Shown here piece by piece: positions 10,223 through 22,586 of a stretch of DNA of 64,000 nucleotides. The notes below the pieces were generated by a model. The model saw only the letters and a program-made list of their open reading frames with translations, was not told where the DNA came from and made no database searches. The stretch is from Ophiobolus disseminans (Eukaryota > Ascomycota > Dothideomycetes > Pleosporales > Phaeosphaeriaceae): the NCBI GenBank assembly GCA_010093685.1, contig MU006224.1, forward strand, positions 1,270,476-1,334,475, in the 5' to 3' direction. How positions within the stretch are numbered: the stretch's first letter is position 1; every line of letters begins with the position of its first letter. The position numbers were made by a program, and so were the translations under genes.

Positions 10223-12548
10223 TCAAGACCTTCGGTCCCGATTCGTGTTGGGCCCAAAGTCCACCTCCGATACCTTCTGCTTCTTCGGGCTCTTGACAAT
10301 GTACTGTGCGTACAGCGCGACGTGATCGCTGGGGAAGTGGTAGTTCGGGAAGCCGGGTACACGGCGGAGATACTCCTTGTCAATCTCGCCAAGGAGGCCA
10401 ACCACTTGTAGCGTGTTTGTCGAATACCAGATATAGTCCAGCACGCCCTGGAAGTGAGGTACATAGTTCGTGAAAGCCAGCTCGCCGACCGCTTGATAAC
10501 TGGATTTGAGACTGAAGGGATGGGAAATGCCGTCGCGCGTGAAATTACCGTATTTACGGGTTCCAAGGTCCTGGTGAGAGTGGGAAATCGTTCCCTGAGT
10601 GATCAAATCGTAGACACCAGAGTCGGGCATCGAGTTGAAATCGCCGCACAGCAGCACTGGAATCTGTGCGCCATCTGAGTACTCCTTCGATGGCCCGGGT
10701 TCCTGTGTCGGATCGGCTTCCTTTCCGTCCTCACTATCCCCATTTGTGAATCGGTACACCACCTTGTCTTTGCAGGGTGGGAACTTGGCCCATTTCGTAG
10801 CGAACTTCGAGATGCCCTCCATGAGGATTGCAACTTGCACAAGTTTGACGTCGGTGAAGGCCGGATTCCAGAACACGTGAACATTGCCAACAATGAAGCG
10901 TGATCCGGTCGCGCGGTTCTCCAAGAAAGCAATCACACCAATGTCGTCTCGTGGCATGACGCGGTTGAAGATGTCGTGTTCTCCCTTCATATCTGGCCTG
11001 TTGATGGCGGTGTTGGCGAAGTCGATGAGCTGTTTGTCAAGCAGAATGTACCTGCATGCGTTAGGAAATTGAAAATTAAAAGCGTGGATACGCCACTTAC
11101 TTGCTGTTCTTGTAGAAGATGGCACAGCCGTCCACGAGTTTCGCCTCACGCTCTGCCATGGTCCGCGCTCTCGATTTCGGCCAGAAAACACCCTTGTAGT
11201 CGTGGTGCGCAAGGGCCTCTCGGAAGTACTCGTTGAAACTGTCCTGGTCAATTTCCTGCAGACACACTATATCGGCGTTGCGTTGTCGTAGCTCGCCAAG
11301 GATGAGTTCTCGACGGGCTTCCCAAGCTAGAGCAGAACTGGGCGTGTATCCGTATTGTGACTGCGTGCAGTACTTGTCGCAAAGGATGTTGTAGCTCAAA
11401 GCTGTGACCGTCTCTTGCTCAGGATCTTGGATCTCGTCGAGGACAATCCAGTCTCGCTCCGGCGGTGCCTCGGGCCCTGGAGCAGTCTCGCGGAAGTGCT
11501 TGATGAGCTCAGTAGTTCCTTGTTCCATGATAATCTGCTTCAGATCCTCGGGTATTGGGTTGCCTTCGATGCCAAGCATTTCCAGTTGGTAGAGTGAGCC
11601 GATTTCGTACGGGAGAGATTCAATATGGTTGTCGAACACAAGTAGCTGCTTGAGATTCACCAGCATGCCGATCTCTTGAGGGAGAGTGGTCAAGCTGTTC
11701 AGAGAAAGATCCAGATGCGTCAGGTTTCTGAGTTGGCCGACTGCCTCGTGAAGGGACTTGAGCTTGTTTGAGTTGAGGTACAGCTTCGTCAGGAACGTGT
11801 AGTTGAACAGCGCGGGAGCGACGACCTTCAGGTTCTGGCCGCCGAAATCTATGATTGTCCAGATGTGGCCGTCCTTGCCATCCTCTGCCCGCTGAGCTGC
11901 AGGCCTATTGCGCTCCTCCTTGTCCGACTCTTTCTGCATGCCGTTGGATGTGCCCGCTACGATGCTCTTGCTCACACTGGGATGAATTCTCGCGTGTGAA
12001 TGTGACTGCGTCATCTCGCGCGCAATTTGTGCCATGCGCAGCTGCTCCTGCCAGTGCTCCGTCGGAGGTTTGCTAAGCCCACTATGAACGCTGTTCGGGG
12101 TTCCGTTTTGCAGATGTCCTGAGGCGAAGTGCGTTTGCGCGCTGGACATGCCGCCGCTCGAGATGGTGTGTTGGTGGTTGTACTGTCCGCCGTGGGCGCC
12201 GCCAGCGTGTTCCTGGTGTTGTTGGTGGGCGTGTCCGTGGTGCTGGTGATTTTGGTTGTGCTGAAAGGGCTTGCCCAGGTTCATGGGCATGCCGTATGCG
12301 CCCTGGGGGCCCGCCCGCCCGTTCATCATGACATTGTGGCCCTGGTGTCCATGGCCCTGGTTAAACATGCTGAACTGCTGCGGAGACTGGCGGCCGGGAG
12401 ATCGTGAGGGAGAGGGCGTGTCGGGGTTGTGGAAGGGTATGCGACCGCTAGTGGCTGTGGGCGAGCGCACTCGGTTGGGGAGGTTGCGTATGTTCTGCGG
12501 GTAGAAGGTCTGGCCGGCTCCCCTTTGGTAGGCCGAGTACTCGGCCAT
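10223..12548 (-). CDS. CCR4: CCR4 poly(A)-specific deadenylase, CCR4-NOT complex
   Basis: Two exons (11101-12548 and 10223-11051) with a 49-nt intron (GTAAGT donor, CCTAAC branch, GCAG acceptor) give 758 residues. The N-terminus is Gln/His/Gly-rich low complexity, then about five leucine-rich repeats at residues 250-335 that dock onto the CAF1 (Pop2) subunit. A C-terminal exonuclease-endonuclease-phosphatase domain follows from about 380. Catalytic signatures are intact: LQEID, CGDFNSMPDSGVY and PSDHVALYA. The enzyme shortens mRNA poly(A) tails 3' to 5' in the cytoplasm and also has nuclear roles. Domain order and length fit fungal Ccr4. Confidence 0.95.
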
Positions 12549-14720
12549 CTAAGGGAATAGCGGCGCAAGGGAAGGGTCCCGGGGGCGGCAGCGCGTGCTC
12601 AAGGTGAAAGCCCCGGGACGGCGGCGCGGGCGAGGGCGTCAGGTGGAAGGCAGGGTTCGGGCACGCGGTTTTCGTCTTCTGAACATGGGCGCCCGTCCTC
12701 GTCCTCAACATGAGCGTGCGCTAGCAGACGCGGCACTGGAATCGCATGTATTGGGCGTCTGGTGGGCGACGGCGAGCCGCGGAGGCTTTGAGGCGGGACT
12801 GGTAGCGAGCGAGGACCGCGGGGTAGCTTGGGGTGGTCTGCAGCGGGAGTTAGAACGTCTGGTACAGGCGGTTGTTAATGTTTCGAGGGGCGCTGGCTGG
12901 CTGGCGGCGTGGGTTGCTGTGGTGGGGAGCGAGCAGTCGGAGGCCCAGATGGACAACAAGAGAAGTGGGCCGAAAGCGTGCACTTACGTTGGCTGATGGG
13001 GTTAGAGGGCGCGCAGCTGTTCAGGCAGTCTCAATTGTGTTAGTAGAGCCGTGTGCTGTTCCAACCGCCGCGCTGGGAAGAATAGAGAGCGTAGTGATGC
13101 TTTGGCTGTGAATGCTTCTCGTGGAGCACAAGCCCTGGTCGCGGCCGATCACGTGCCTTGACTCGCGCTAGCGAACGCTTGCGTCTGGCGATTTGCTCCA
13201 TGAAACGCCAACCACCTCCGCGCCTGCAAGACCACCTGTTCGTGACTTGTTACCGCATGGGCTTCCATATCACCTCTGGCGAGACCTGTATGCTCGAGCT
13301 CAGCAACAGGCCTGACGTCCAGTGTCCACAGCACAGTCGGACCTGGATATCCTCACTGCTTTCTTCACGAAGCATGATGGGCGCTGAAGGCATGCAGGCT
13401 TGCTTATGCCGTCAGGACATGTCGCAAGGCTTCGTGTATTCCAGTGGTACAGACTGGTCGGCGCTGTAGTCGACCTCAGCCCAGCTCGCCGTCCTGTGTC
13501 GCAGTTCCACGTGCCAGTACATGCGTCACTCTTGGTTTTGACAACCCGGGAAGCCTTAATCATTCTGATATGGGCTCAGCATGAGCTCTGCGCTATATGC
13601 TATTTGAGAAAGCAAGACATGGAGCCTTGTGGCGCCCAAATGTCCTCTCCACAGAGCGCCATCCCGGCGATCAACACCTTCACATGCAATACAATTCATG
13701 CCAGGCAAGCTTCATTGCTCCGGATGCATCGACATCCAACTTGATGCCTCGAAGGAGACAGTGTATCCTCAGAGCAGTCGTTTCTTGAAGGACTTCACAT
13801 GCACTGCAGACATCTAGGCTCGTCCCGTGTCTATATGTCGTCGCTTATACCTTCTGAGTGCGGACACGATGCAAAGCCCGCAGCACAGAGTCTCGGAGCT
13901 GTGTCCAGTTTGAATCCCGCTGGGGGCTGTAATAAATATTACGCTGTGCCGCACATCTCCGACTATGTCAAATTTCTGGCTCAATATGAGCACTCAAGGA
14001 GGCTTGAACATATCTGCAAGTTCAAGAGTGTTCAGGCTCGTCTACAAACGTGGTTGAGGATATCCAGGCTGCTGCTTTACGAACCGATCCGTGCAGCGGC
14101 TGGCTCCGCACATACATGCAGGAGACGCCACCTCAGATCCAGAGCCCTCCCACAGCCGGCACGATTCCTTCGCCCAGCTAACGTTACCGGTATTACTATT
14201 GAAAATCTGGGGATCGTACGGGGACCGACAATGATTGGATCCCCCGCAGCACCTAAGCTGGCTACAGCCGGGACAATTATTATACTTTACCTCACACAAT
14301 ACCACGTACGCGTTCAGGCCATGTTAACACGCTTCTTCGATCTCATTTCTTCCTGTTCCTCTTCTGCGCGTTTCTGCGACCTCTTCCGTCCCGCCGGCGC
14401 TCGTCTATCTCTTGCACTGTGCTGACACGTGCTTATACGACTTCGGCAAGGTCTAATATCGAGCTCCCGCTAACAAGTGGGGCAAATTTTACTTATGGCG
14501 GATTGGTTGCTCGTATGTACTCCCTGAGGACGTTGCTTTTGGAAAGATTGTACTCATTTGTGTTTAGTATCGCTATTCTGGCGGAAACGCCAATCCTATA
14601 CCCTTACGTCCGAATACGGCCGAGACAAAGCAATGGGACTTGACCACCACCGACGCCTTAGGTAGAACGATATCCGCGTCCTCCGCAACTTCGCCAGGGC
14701 CGCGAGCCACCGGTCACCCA
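12549..14720. other. 2.2-kb intergenic region between CCR4 and a methyltransferase gene
   Basis: The first 500 bp are GC-rich and probably hold the CCR4 promoter and 5' UTR. The rest contains scattered frames, the longest 208 codons at 13799-14425 (+) and 87 codons at 14042-14305 (-, nine cysteines), neither with a recognisable domain. I do not call a gene here. Confidence 0.45.
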
Positions 14721-16054
14721 ATGGATGTCACCAGAGGGTCTATTTCAAGCGCGTCGACTAGCCATAGCACTAAAGACGAGCCTCCGTCCTCAGAGCCGTT
14801 CCTACTGCGGCACGGGCGACGATACCTCCGCAACGTCAACTACTATCCTCTCCCAGTCGATCTCCCTGAACTTCAACGTCAAAACCTCCATACTCTTCTT
14901 GCGACATCGATATTTGGCAGAGCACTAGGTTCTACACCGTCGCCACAGAATCCTCCGAGGAAGGTGTTGGAATTAGCTTGTGGATCTGGTTATTGGAGCT
15001 CGGTCTGCCATGACTACCTCAGCGGGCTGGGGTACGATGACGTGTCGTTCACAGGTCTCGATATCGTTCCAATAGCAGGAGACTTGCAACGACAGGGGAT
15101 AGATTGGAAATTCGTCCAGCATGATCTACGAAAGTATGTTATGAACCCCATCTGTACCTCACAACTTTCAGTCTGGCGTGTTTGTATAGGGTCATTTCGC
15201 TGGGTGATCCGAGACTATAACCCACTAACAGTACACCACCTACAGGCTGCCACTACCTTTCGATGATGAAGAGTTCGACATCGTCGTCATGAAAGATCTG
15301 AGCATGGTCATACCCCTCGGCGTACCCTCTCAACGCGTCCTCGACGAAGCTACCCGCATCCTCAAATCCGAAGGCACACTTGAAATCTGGGAGACGGATC
15401 ACATCATCCGCTCCATCTTACCACACCCTCCGCCTCCCCCAGGCAAGAACCCACAAGAATACGCCTGTGCGGTCTCGACAGGAACATTCCTGATATCGCC
15501 CATAACGCCTTTCACAGAGGTGCAGAACAAATACTTGCAAGACTCAAACATGTGGATACAAGAAGCTCTCGACCGTCGAAAGCTATCTCCCACCCCATGC
15601 GCGCGTATTTCGCAGATGCTACTCCAGGAAACGGAGACGCTCTATGATGTCGAAAATCGCAGAGTAGCAATTCCACTCGGCGAATTACGCTGGGAGCGCG
15701 AGGCGGCGGGCGAACGGAATACAGCGAAACGCCGAGGCAGCGAGGCAGGCAAGCTCAAGAAAGGCAACGTGGCGCTTGACAGCGCGACGCTTACGGAGGA
15801 ACAAGTCGCGCTGCGATATACGGCCTTGTTAGTCGTGATTCAGATGATTGAGAGTCTGGAGCCGCTGCTTAAGGAGGTTAGTGGGAAGAATCAGGAGGAG
15901 TGGCAGAGGTGGTGGTAAGTTCTACACAACATGAGACGATAGGCAAAGACTGACATGGTGCAGGGGCTGGATGATGACGAATCTGCTGGAACAGAAAGGT
16001 GCATCGAGTGGGGAGTGTCTTGAGGTGGGTGTGTGGTGGTGTAAGAAGGTGTGA
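14721..16054 (+). CDS. SAM-dependent methyltransferase, unassigned family
   Basis: Three exons (14721-15133, 15246-15914, 15964-16054) give about 390 residues. ATG at 14721 is the first in-frame ATG; the open frame extends about 150 bp further upstream without one. Motif I for S-adenosylmethionine binding is clear (VLELACGSGYWS), followed by FTGLDIVP as motif II and FDIVVMKDLSMVIP, then a motif DEATRILKSEGTLEIWE typical of class I methyltransferases. The Lys/Arg-rich C-terminal third ends in LLEQKGASSGECLEVGVWWC, contributed by the short last exon. The 112-nt first intron and 49-nt second intron both keep frame. The substrate is not predictable from sequence. Confidence 0.8.
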
Positions 16055-16240
16055 AGTTATGCTGGCGTACCTCTTCAGTGCTATTCGTGATATCCCCGAC
16101 CGACTAAGTCCATTGTTATCTTTTTCATCTGTGTGTACTAGGCTATTTTGTCGTATCTTTGTCGCAGTGTGCGGTAACGCTTTAGGTAGTACCTGGTTTT
16201 GTTAGGGATGAACTCATGTAATCACGGTCTGTGATGATTC

Positions 16241-16555
16241 TCACAAAGCTTCGATTTCTGATGTGTGGTCAGTAGGCGTACATGGGAATATTATACGCAA
16301 ACGAGGACTGACCTTTCTTCACGAACTCGGCTCGTTTGATGCCCTTCATGATTTGCTCTTCATCTTTGAGGTCCTTCTGGCTGGCAAATGCTTTGTGCAG
16401 GCGTGTTCGGTAGTAGTCATATCCTTGGGGGTACTCTCGTCCCAGAAAAAGCATGTCTAGAACATATGAGTTGGGCGTGATGCATCGACGTGTGCTGGAC
16501 TACCTTTGTATAGTCGAATGACTTGGTGTCGCAACGTGGGGGTTGCGGATGCCAT
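16241..16555 (-). CDS. Small LYR-motif mitochondrial protein, ETFRF1 (LYRM5)-like
   Basis: Three tiny exons (16504-16555, 16313-16456, 16241-16257) splice in frame through introns with GTAGTC...CTAG and GTCAGT...CTGACC...TCAG signals into a 70-residue protein. It begins MASATPTLRHQVIRLYKDML, carries LYK in place of LYR, then FLGREYPQGYDYYRTRL and ends IKRAEFVKKEIEAL. This matches the ETF regulatory factor 1 type, whose animal member also has LYK and the GRDYP-like string. The family binds and de-flavinates electron transfer flavoprotein in mitochondria, sometimes with acyl carrier protein. The protein stops right after EIEAL, about 20 residues shorter than the human one. It is divergent from a mitochondrial thioesterase gene 268 bp away. 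Confidence 0.8.
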
Positions 16556-16823
16556 TGTTAAGCCAGTTTGGTTTATGAGTTTGTTGCAACGAAATAAGAG
16601 ACTTAATGTAGTGTTCAAGGTCATCGAAGTCAAGTATTGTCATATGTGTGAAGTAACATTGAACGTTGACCAAAAGACAAGGAAGCTCGGACAACCCTGA
16701 CGTAGGAGGAAGGCATGGTGGATGATGGGCCTCGGCTTCATTCCGCATTGCGCAATGCTCTAGAAGCACACCCCACTGCAATTGAGCTCGCGACCACGTC
16801 TAGATCACTGCCATCTGTGAAGG
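16556..16823. promoter_or_regulatory. Shared promoter of the LYR protein and thioesterase genes
   Basis: A 268-bp gap between two divergently transcribed genes whose products are both probably mitochondrial and tied to acyl-CoA or ETF metabolism. No specific factor site was identified. Confidence 0.4.
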
Positions 16824-18044
16824 ATGCGAACACTCCTTGCGCGCTCAGCGCTCCTCCGACTTCCCCTCCCCTTGACTCAACAAGTAGGGTGCTATGCACG
16901 ATACAAATCCACAGACACGCCCGCAACCGCTGCGCTCAGCCCACGATGGCTCTCAGACGTCAAGACACGAATTGGCAAATGCATAATGTTTGGCATAAAT
17001 CCTTCACAAACACAAGAAGCGGGTTCAATACTGCAAGAGATATCCACCGACTGGCGCGAACTCGTGGCCGGCAGCGAGGGTTTCCTCACAAGCAAAGAAT
17101 ACAGAGGCCTGTATCGGCAGGAAGTCGTGTGGGGAGAAATGGTATGCCGTTTCGACACTATTTGTACAACGGCTAACGCGGTTTCTCGTTGCTGCACGTA
17201 GGATAGCATGGTGAGACAGCTTCATGATCGCGACAATTTAGAGGCTGAAGCTGATCGTAATGAAGGGTACATAATTCGCCTACGATACAAGGAAACGAGG
17301 TCTGACGAAGTGCAGGCCACGTAAACAATGTCATGTACAACCGCTATGCTGAGAGCGCTCGAGTCAATTGGACGCGCAACTTTGCGGCAAGCGATCCACA
17401 GCACAAGAGGCAGTGGATGGAGCTCATCACGCCAAAGAGTATTGGGGTGATCCTGAGGAGTATAACTACTGATTACAAGTTTGTAAGTAACGCAACATGT
17501 CGGAGCCGGGCGGCTCGAGAGTCGTGAGCGGGCCTGGAGGACTGGTGACACCCTTCCCCACTGTAAGACTTCGCCAGACGGAAGCGGCGGAGTCGTTTAA
17601 AGCAGAGAGGCGCTGACTTGATGCAAATCAAAGCCAATGAAATGGCCCGATCGGTGAGTACACGGTCAAAGGCCACACGTAGGGCGAGCAGGATTGACAA
17701 AATCCGTGTGCAGAGTAACGGTGTTACACAAACTCAGGAACAAGCCGCAGTCAGATGCCGACCATTTCATCCTGGATGTCTTGATTCTGTCCGAAGTGCA
17801 TCGCCGACCAGCGGCGCGGTGTGTGGAGGATATTGTCGTGTACGATTACAGGAAAGGCAAGAAGAGTCCGCTGGCGCCGTTCATGGTTGAGAAGTTCAGA
17901 GACACATATGAGTTGCAGGAGCAGGCGAAGGAGAGGTGTGGGGATAGGGTTAGAGGGTTATTGGAGCGAGTGCAGCAGCTGGAGAAGAGCAGTTGGGATC
18001 GACCAGATGCTGTGGAAAATATTGGCAGTGCAACACAGTCCTGA
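16824..18044 (+). CDS. Mitochondrial hotdog-fold acyl-CoA thioesterase-like protein
   Basis: Five exons in my model: 16824-17141, 17202-17266, 17311-17482, a 20-nt micro-exon 17634-17653, and 17714-18044, giving about 301 residues. The first 30 residues are Arg/Leu/Ser-rich, a likely mitochondrial presequence. The hotdog core starts GHVNNVMYNRYAESARVNW, the 4HBT_2-type substrate pocket helix, followed by KSIGVILRSITTDYKFPMKW across the micro-exon. Fungal relatives usually read straight from a MDSM-like strand into GHVNN; here the best in-frame splice inserts about 20 extra residues, and the more natural GTGAGA...GTGCAG intron is off by one base. The substrate is unknown; hydrolysis of acyl-CoA in mitochondria is inferred from fold and targeting. 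Confidence 0.75.
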
Positions 18045-19368
18045 TCTGATCTGAGCACACATCAGATGGTTGTACTGAATAATCGACATGGCCAAAAACA
18101 TCACACAGACTTTCACTCACTCACTCACCTGCACCTCGACAAGCGAGCGGGAATTACTGCCGCACACACACACACTCACACACATATATTTCCATGGCGT
18201 GATCCTGCCGCCGTGATCTTCTGCTTGTCTGGGTGATCTGCATGGCCGTTGTGCACATGACCGTCGACGGCTTTCCTCATTCGCACGTCGTACAGGGATC
18301 CTACTGGCCAGGGCCGGGGTCAAGCTTCACTCCGGCTCTTTGCGGGGCCAGCAAGCAAGCCATCCGCGAGCCAACACCCATGAATGGAAATGCTCCGATG
18401 GTGCTATCGAGTGCCGAGGATGTTTGGATGTATATTGAACGGGGGAATATGAAGTTTTGCATGTGTGTAGCTGATGCACGCGTTTCTGATGCCATGAGAA
18501 GGAGAGGAGCCCCACAACAATGCGCTGCTTGGAAAGCATAGAGCATGTTGCGACAGCGGGGTGCAGCTCGCTGGTGCAGGCTCTTCAGAAGCAAGCGGTG
18601 ACGAGACGACGGCGTGCCTTTATTCGCTGCTGATCGTGCGAGTGCTTCCCCATCAGGGGTTTCCTGGCGCACGCAAATGAATAAGATGGGCTAACATGGC
18701 ACCCGTTGCATCGTGATTCGCCCAGGCCATGTTTGTCGTCCAGGTGCAGGCAAGACGACACACGAGAGACGACGAGTTTTAACAATTAGCAAGCGGAAAA
18801 TTGCCGTCGGGTCTGTCTGCACAGCAGCGACAAGTGAAGCGTCTTCCGGTCCAAGCACATGCAGGCGTCACAATGGCGATCGCCTGAGGTCGGAGACTCT
18901 TCGGCGGCAGCGATCTGCGTGCGGTGCAGTGCAGTGAGGATGTGCTGTCGTGTGTCGAAGCATTGCTCGGTCGTCGCGGCACACTTGGGACGTCCAGAAC
19001 ATGGCGCCCACGGTTTGCAGCGGATGGCGTGCCAGCAGCAGCAGCAGCAGCAGGCGCAGGAGCGTGGGCGGGTGCATGCGGTGTCAGTCAAGTCACAGGC
19101 AGTCTGACGTCCGGTAGGCCCTCGAGCTAGGTGGTCCGCAAAGGTTAGCAGCCAAATCTATCAGGCCCTTCAGGTTGCACGCGTGCTTGGCGGCCCGGCT
19201 TGTCCACGCTGCCGACCTACGCTCCTTCCCTCGCACACCCTCACCCACCACCTCGCACGCGACACCCCATCTCTCCACCCGAGCAGCGGCTCCCGATCTT
19301 CCAGTCTGGCTCGTCGTGTGCAGCGGTCGAGTCGAGCCGGGGACCGCCTGCCAGCGCTCTAGCCTTCT
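18045..19368. other. 1.3-kb intergenic region upstream of acrB
   Basis: No gene is supported. It contains a CA-type simple repeat near 18163-18188, a CAG-rich run near 19035 and GC-rich sequence toward the acrB start. A 404-codon minus-strand frame (19093-20307) is a GC-rich shadow overlapping acrB. Confidence 0.45.
18160..18190. repeat. CA dinucleotide simple repeat
   Basis: Imperfect (CA)n run of roughly 25 bp ending in ATATAT, within intergenic DNA. Confidence 0.7.
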
Positions 19369-22304
19369 ATGGTAGCAAAGTCGAAACGGAGCGCGACGGC
19401 GAACCAGCATGACAGGAAAAACGAGCGAGGCGAGGCACAGCCGGGGAAGCGCATCTCCAAGCAGCGGAGCGCCCAGCAGCTCAACGGCCACGCCAACGGA
19501 AAGGCCCACGCGCCCGCCGCCAGCCATGTAGACGACCCCACGACGCAGCCGGCCAGCAGCGCCCACGAGGACGCCGGCACCAGCACCGCCCCCGCCCCGG
19601 GGGGTGCCCAAGAGCGTGTGCGCGCCGCCTCGGATGCGTCGCTCGACAACGGGGACGCCTGTCGCCTGTACGACGCGCCCGCCGGCCCCTTCGACTGCGT
19701 CCCCTCCGCCGCCCGCCGCCTTGACCCCAATGGCACCAAGGCCGCGTCCGTCTCCATGGCCAATCTGCTCTCTGTGCCCGCCACCATCCTCAAGTCCTGT
19801 CCTCTGCGGGACGTCCTCGCCATCCTCATCATCCTGCTCCAACTGCCCCCCGCCGTCCTCACCGTCGTCCAGTTCCTCTTCGCGACACTCACTTTCGTCC
19901 CACCCCAAGCCGGCACGCCCCTCTCCGCCCTCTCCGCCTTCCCCTCCTTCACCGACATCTTCCAGGGCTCCGGCGGCACCCCCTCGCTCTTCACCACCGT
20001 CTTCGCCGACGCCTTCATCCTCGTCGTATGGCTCATCCTGTGGCTGCCCCTGCAGAACTTCCTCCTGGACCTCGCGCAGGCCGTCATCGCCATCGCACTG
20101 GGCGGCGCCGCAGCCGGCAAGAACGGCACCACTAACAGCATATTCATATGCTTCATCATCATCCTCTCCAACCATCTCTTCAGGTTCAGGCCTCTCCGGC
20201 AACACATTGTCCACTTCCTGTGGACGGGGCTCGCCCGGGGAGGCCTTGATTTTCTGACGAGCCCACCGAGTACGCCGACCATCATGGAAGGCTTCTCGTC
20301 CCCCCACGGATGGCCTCGCACTTTGCTAGGCATCCACATTTTGGCCCAAGGCGTCGTTCGCATCATTCGGCGCTCTCTCTCTCGACGAGACGTAGCTCCC
20401 TCGCTCCCATCTGGCAAGAAGACTGACCCCGAGACTGGCGTGCTGCAGCGTGTCAACTCGACCTCGCTCGACCCGAACACGGATATGCCAAATTCGTCCA
20501 GCACCGACGGCCGCCCTCCAGGGCCATCGCCTGCGGCACATTCAAAGACGGATAAAGCGAGCAGCTCGCGCAGGAAACGCAAGCAAGCTACCCACGTTCG
20601 CAGTCAGCAGCCGTTTTGGGCTGCACTTGCCAGTACAAAAGTTACAGTTTTGAAAGAGATGGAAAGCAGCCGAGCGGCAAACGACGCCGACGAGGCTAAT
20701 GCAAAAGACGCAAATCACATTGGAAACGCTGTTTGGAGATCGGAAGACGATCGTGTTTGGGTTTCAGAAGTCGGCTATTCCGACATTTCTTTTCGTGTCA
20801 GCCTGTTTACCGGGGCTGACTATCAGGAGCAAGAGGGGGAGCACTCGGGTGCTGGATCCGGCATTGACAAATCGAAGCCTTTCTACATTCGTGTGAACGG
20901 TGCCGACTGGAGCTCGACCAGGATTCGACAGAGCACGTCGCTCGGATATCAGGGTCCAGAGGGAACGGGCTTCTGGGTAGGAGAAATCTTCGGTCTCACA
21001 GCTCTCTCGAACTACTTTTGCGAGTTTGTGCGGACTGTCGACAGCGAAGTCTTCTACCACGCAAGCCTTATTACCTCGGCCAGCCCGGTAACCGAACTAG
21101 GTGAGTCTAGCAGATCTTTCTGCGTTATCTTGAGCTAATGAACGCAGCCTCCGTTGCTTCTCCGCCAGCACACCAGACTCTCCGTCCTTCCTCGCCAACC
21201 ACAACTCTGAGGAACTCCATAGCTGCAGCCGATCAGCAGCTACAGGAGCAGCGCAATCGCCTGAAGCGTAACAAGAAAGACCACAAGACGGCCATCAGCA
21301 CAATCCGCAAGGAAGTCGATACTCTGAGCAACCGGCTCGCCAATGCCGGAGGCAGTGATGAACGCCAACGCCAGCGCGTCCTTCAGTTTACCCAAAATAT
21401 TCGCCAGGCCGAGGACGCTGCGGCTGATTACGCCTTTCAGGCTGACAAACTCGGGGATATTCCCGAAGAAGAGGTCCAAGAGGCTGCAGCCAGGAAAGCG
21501 GCATGGAAGGAGGAGCGTGACAACAAGAACGCCATTTCTAGCGAGTTCGACAACGTCAAAACCGGAATTGAGCGCCAGATTCAGAGTGTGGAGTCGGACC
21601 TGGCCGCTGCGCTTCAGAAGAGGGACCGCCTTCAGCACCGCCAAATCAAGCTTAACGAGCAGCACGACCGTCTCGTTACAGCCAATGCTGAGGGTTTTAC
21701 CGCCAAGCAACGAAGGGAGCAGGAGCGCTCTGCCTTGCGACAGCAGCGTGCTGACGTGGAAAACAACTACCGCAGCAACATCAATGGCTACGAGCGACGT
21801 TCCGAGGAAATCAATATGTCGATCAGCCAGACGATGCAGGTGATTCAGCACCACGAGGATCTCCTCCAGCAGTCGCAGCACCACATGTCTGTCCCCACAA
21901 CGCCCGAAGGTCCTCTGCCCGGCACCAGCATGTCTCCGCACGCCAACACGTTCACTAGCTTTACGTTCCCCTCGCTCAATTCCCATGTCAACAGCACGCC
22001 TGGCTCTCTTCGCGGCGGACGCGGTCGCTCATCCTCTATGCTCTCAAACGTGTCTGGCTTCACCGACGGCTTCGACGACCCTTATTCTCCCTCCGGCTAT
22101 GCGCTCGGTAACCCTTTCCATGCACCTCTGCTCAATGGCCGGAACGGAAGCCATGGTAGCGGCAGCTTGAGCTCTGGCACATCCAGCCAGAGCTCAAGTC
22201 AGCGGGATCCGATGAGTCCAGTCCAGACGATCAAGCCGATGATGGTGCGCAGTGCGACGGGTGGCAGCACCCCTCTGATGAGTCCGATTGGTACCGGAAG
22301 ATAA
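19369..22304 (+). CDS. acrB: AcrB-like ubiquitination network signalling protein, membrane and coiled coil
   Basis: Two exons (19369-21100, 21148-22304) separated by a 47-nt intron (GTGAGT...GCAG) encode 962 residues. The N-terminus is basic and Ala/Pro-rich. Hydrophobic membrane segments lie at about residues 131-170, 205-245 and 255-275 (e.g. DVLAILIILLQLPPAVLTVV and FILVVWLILWLPL). A soluble region with WRSEDDRVWVSEVGYSDISF follows, then a long Gln/Glu/Arg coiled coil at about 600-830 and a Ser/Pro-rich tail. This order matches fungal AcrB, known in Aspergillus nidulans from acriflavine resistance and linked genetically to the CreB/CreD deubiquitination network in carbon regulation. The biochemical activity is not established. 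Confidence 0.85.
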
Positions 22305-22586
22305 ACTCAACGATCTTTGACAGGTTTTTAGGTAGCGCTTCCAATGTGATCTTGCGTTCTTTTGGTGGGTTAACATAAGTCTTTTGTGCTTGTGACGTGT
22401 GCATGTATTGACTACCCAATGCCATTAGATTTCGCACTGATATCATCTACCAACTTGCAGAACTTGCGCGTTCGAAACTTCAGCAGGCTGTCTTCGGTTC
22501 AGAGATAGTGCATCTGATGCAACTTGGGAAATGTGAGGACAGAAGTGAGCCGCATACAACGGTCAATTTGATGTGGAGTAATAATA
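22305..22586. other. Short intergenic region downstream of acrB
   Basis: 282 bp holding the acrB 3' UTR; nothing else seen before MITE copy 3. Confidence 0.4.

Noticed and set aside
14042..14305. A short Cys-rich minus-strand frame considered as a secreted effector
   Set aside because: No signal peptide at its start, and the cysteines are not arranged as in known small secreted proteins.
13799..14425. A 208-codon plus-strand frame in the CCR4-methyltransferase gap
   Set aside because: No recognisable domain and irregular composition; length alone is not enough at this GC content.
19093..20307. A 404-codon minus-strand frame opposite acrB
   Set aside because: It is GC-rich with Gly/Glu/Arg bias, lies antisense to the well-supported acrB exon and shows no domain; a codon-bias shadow.
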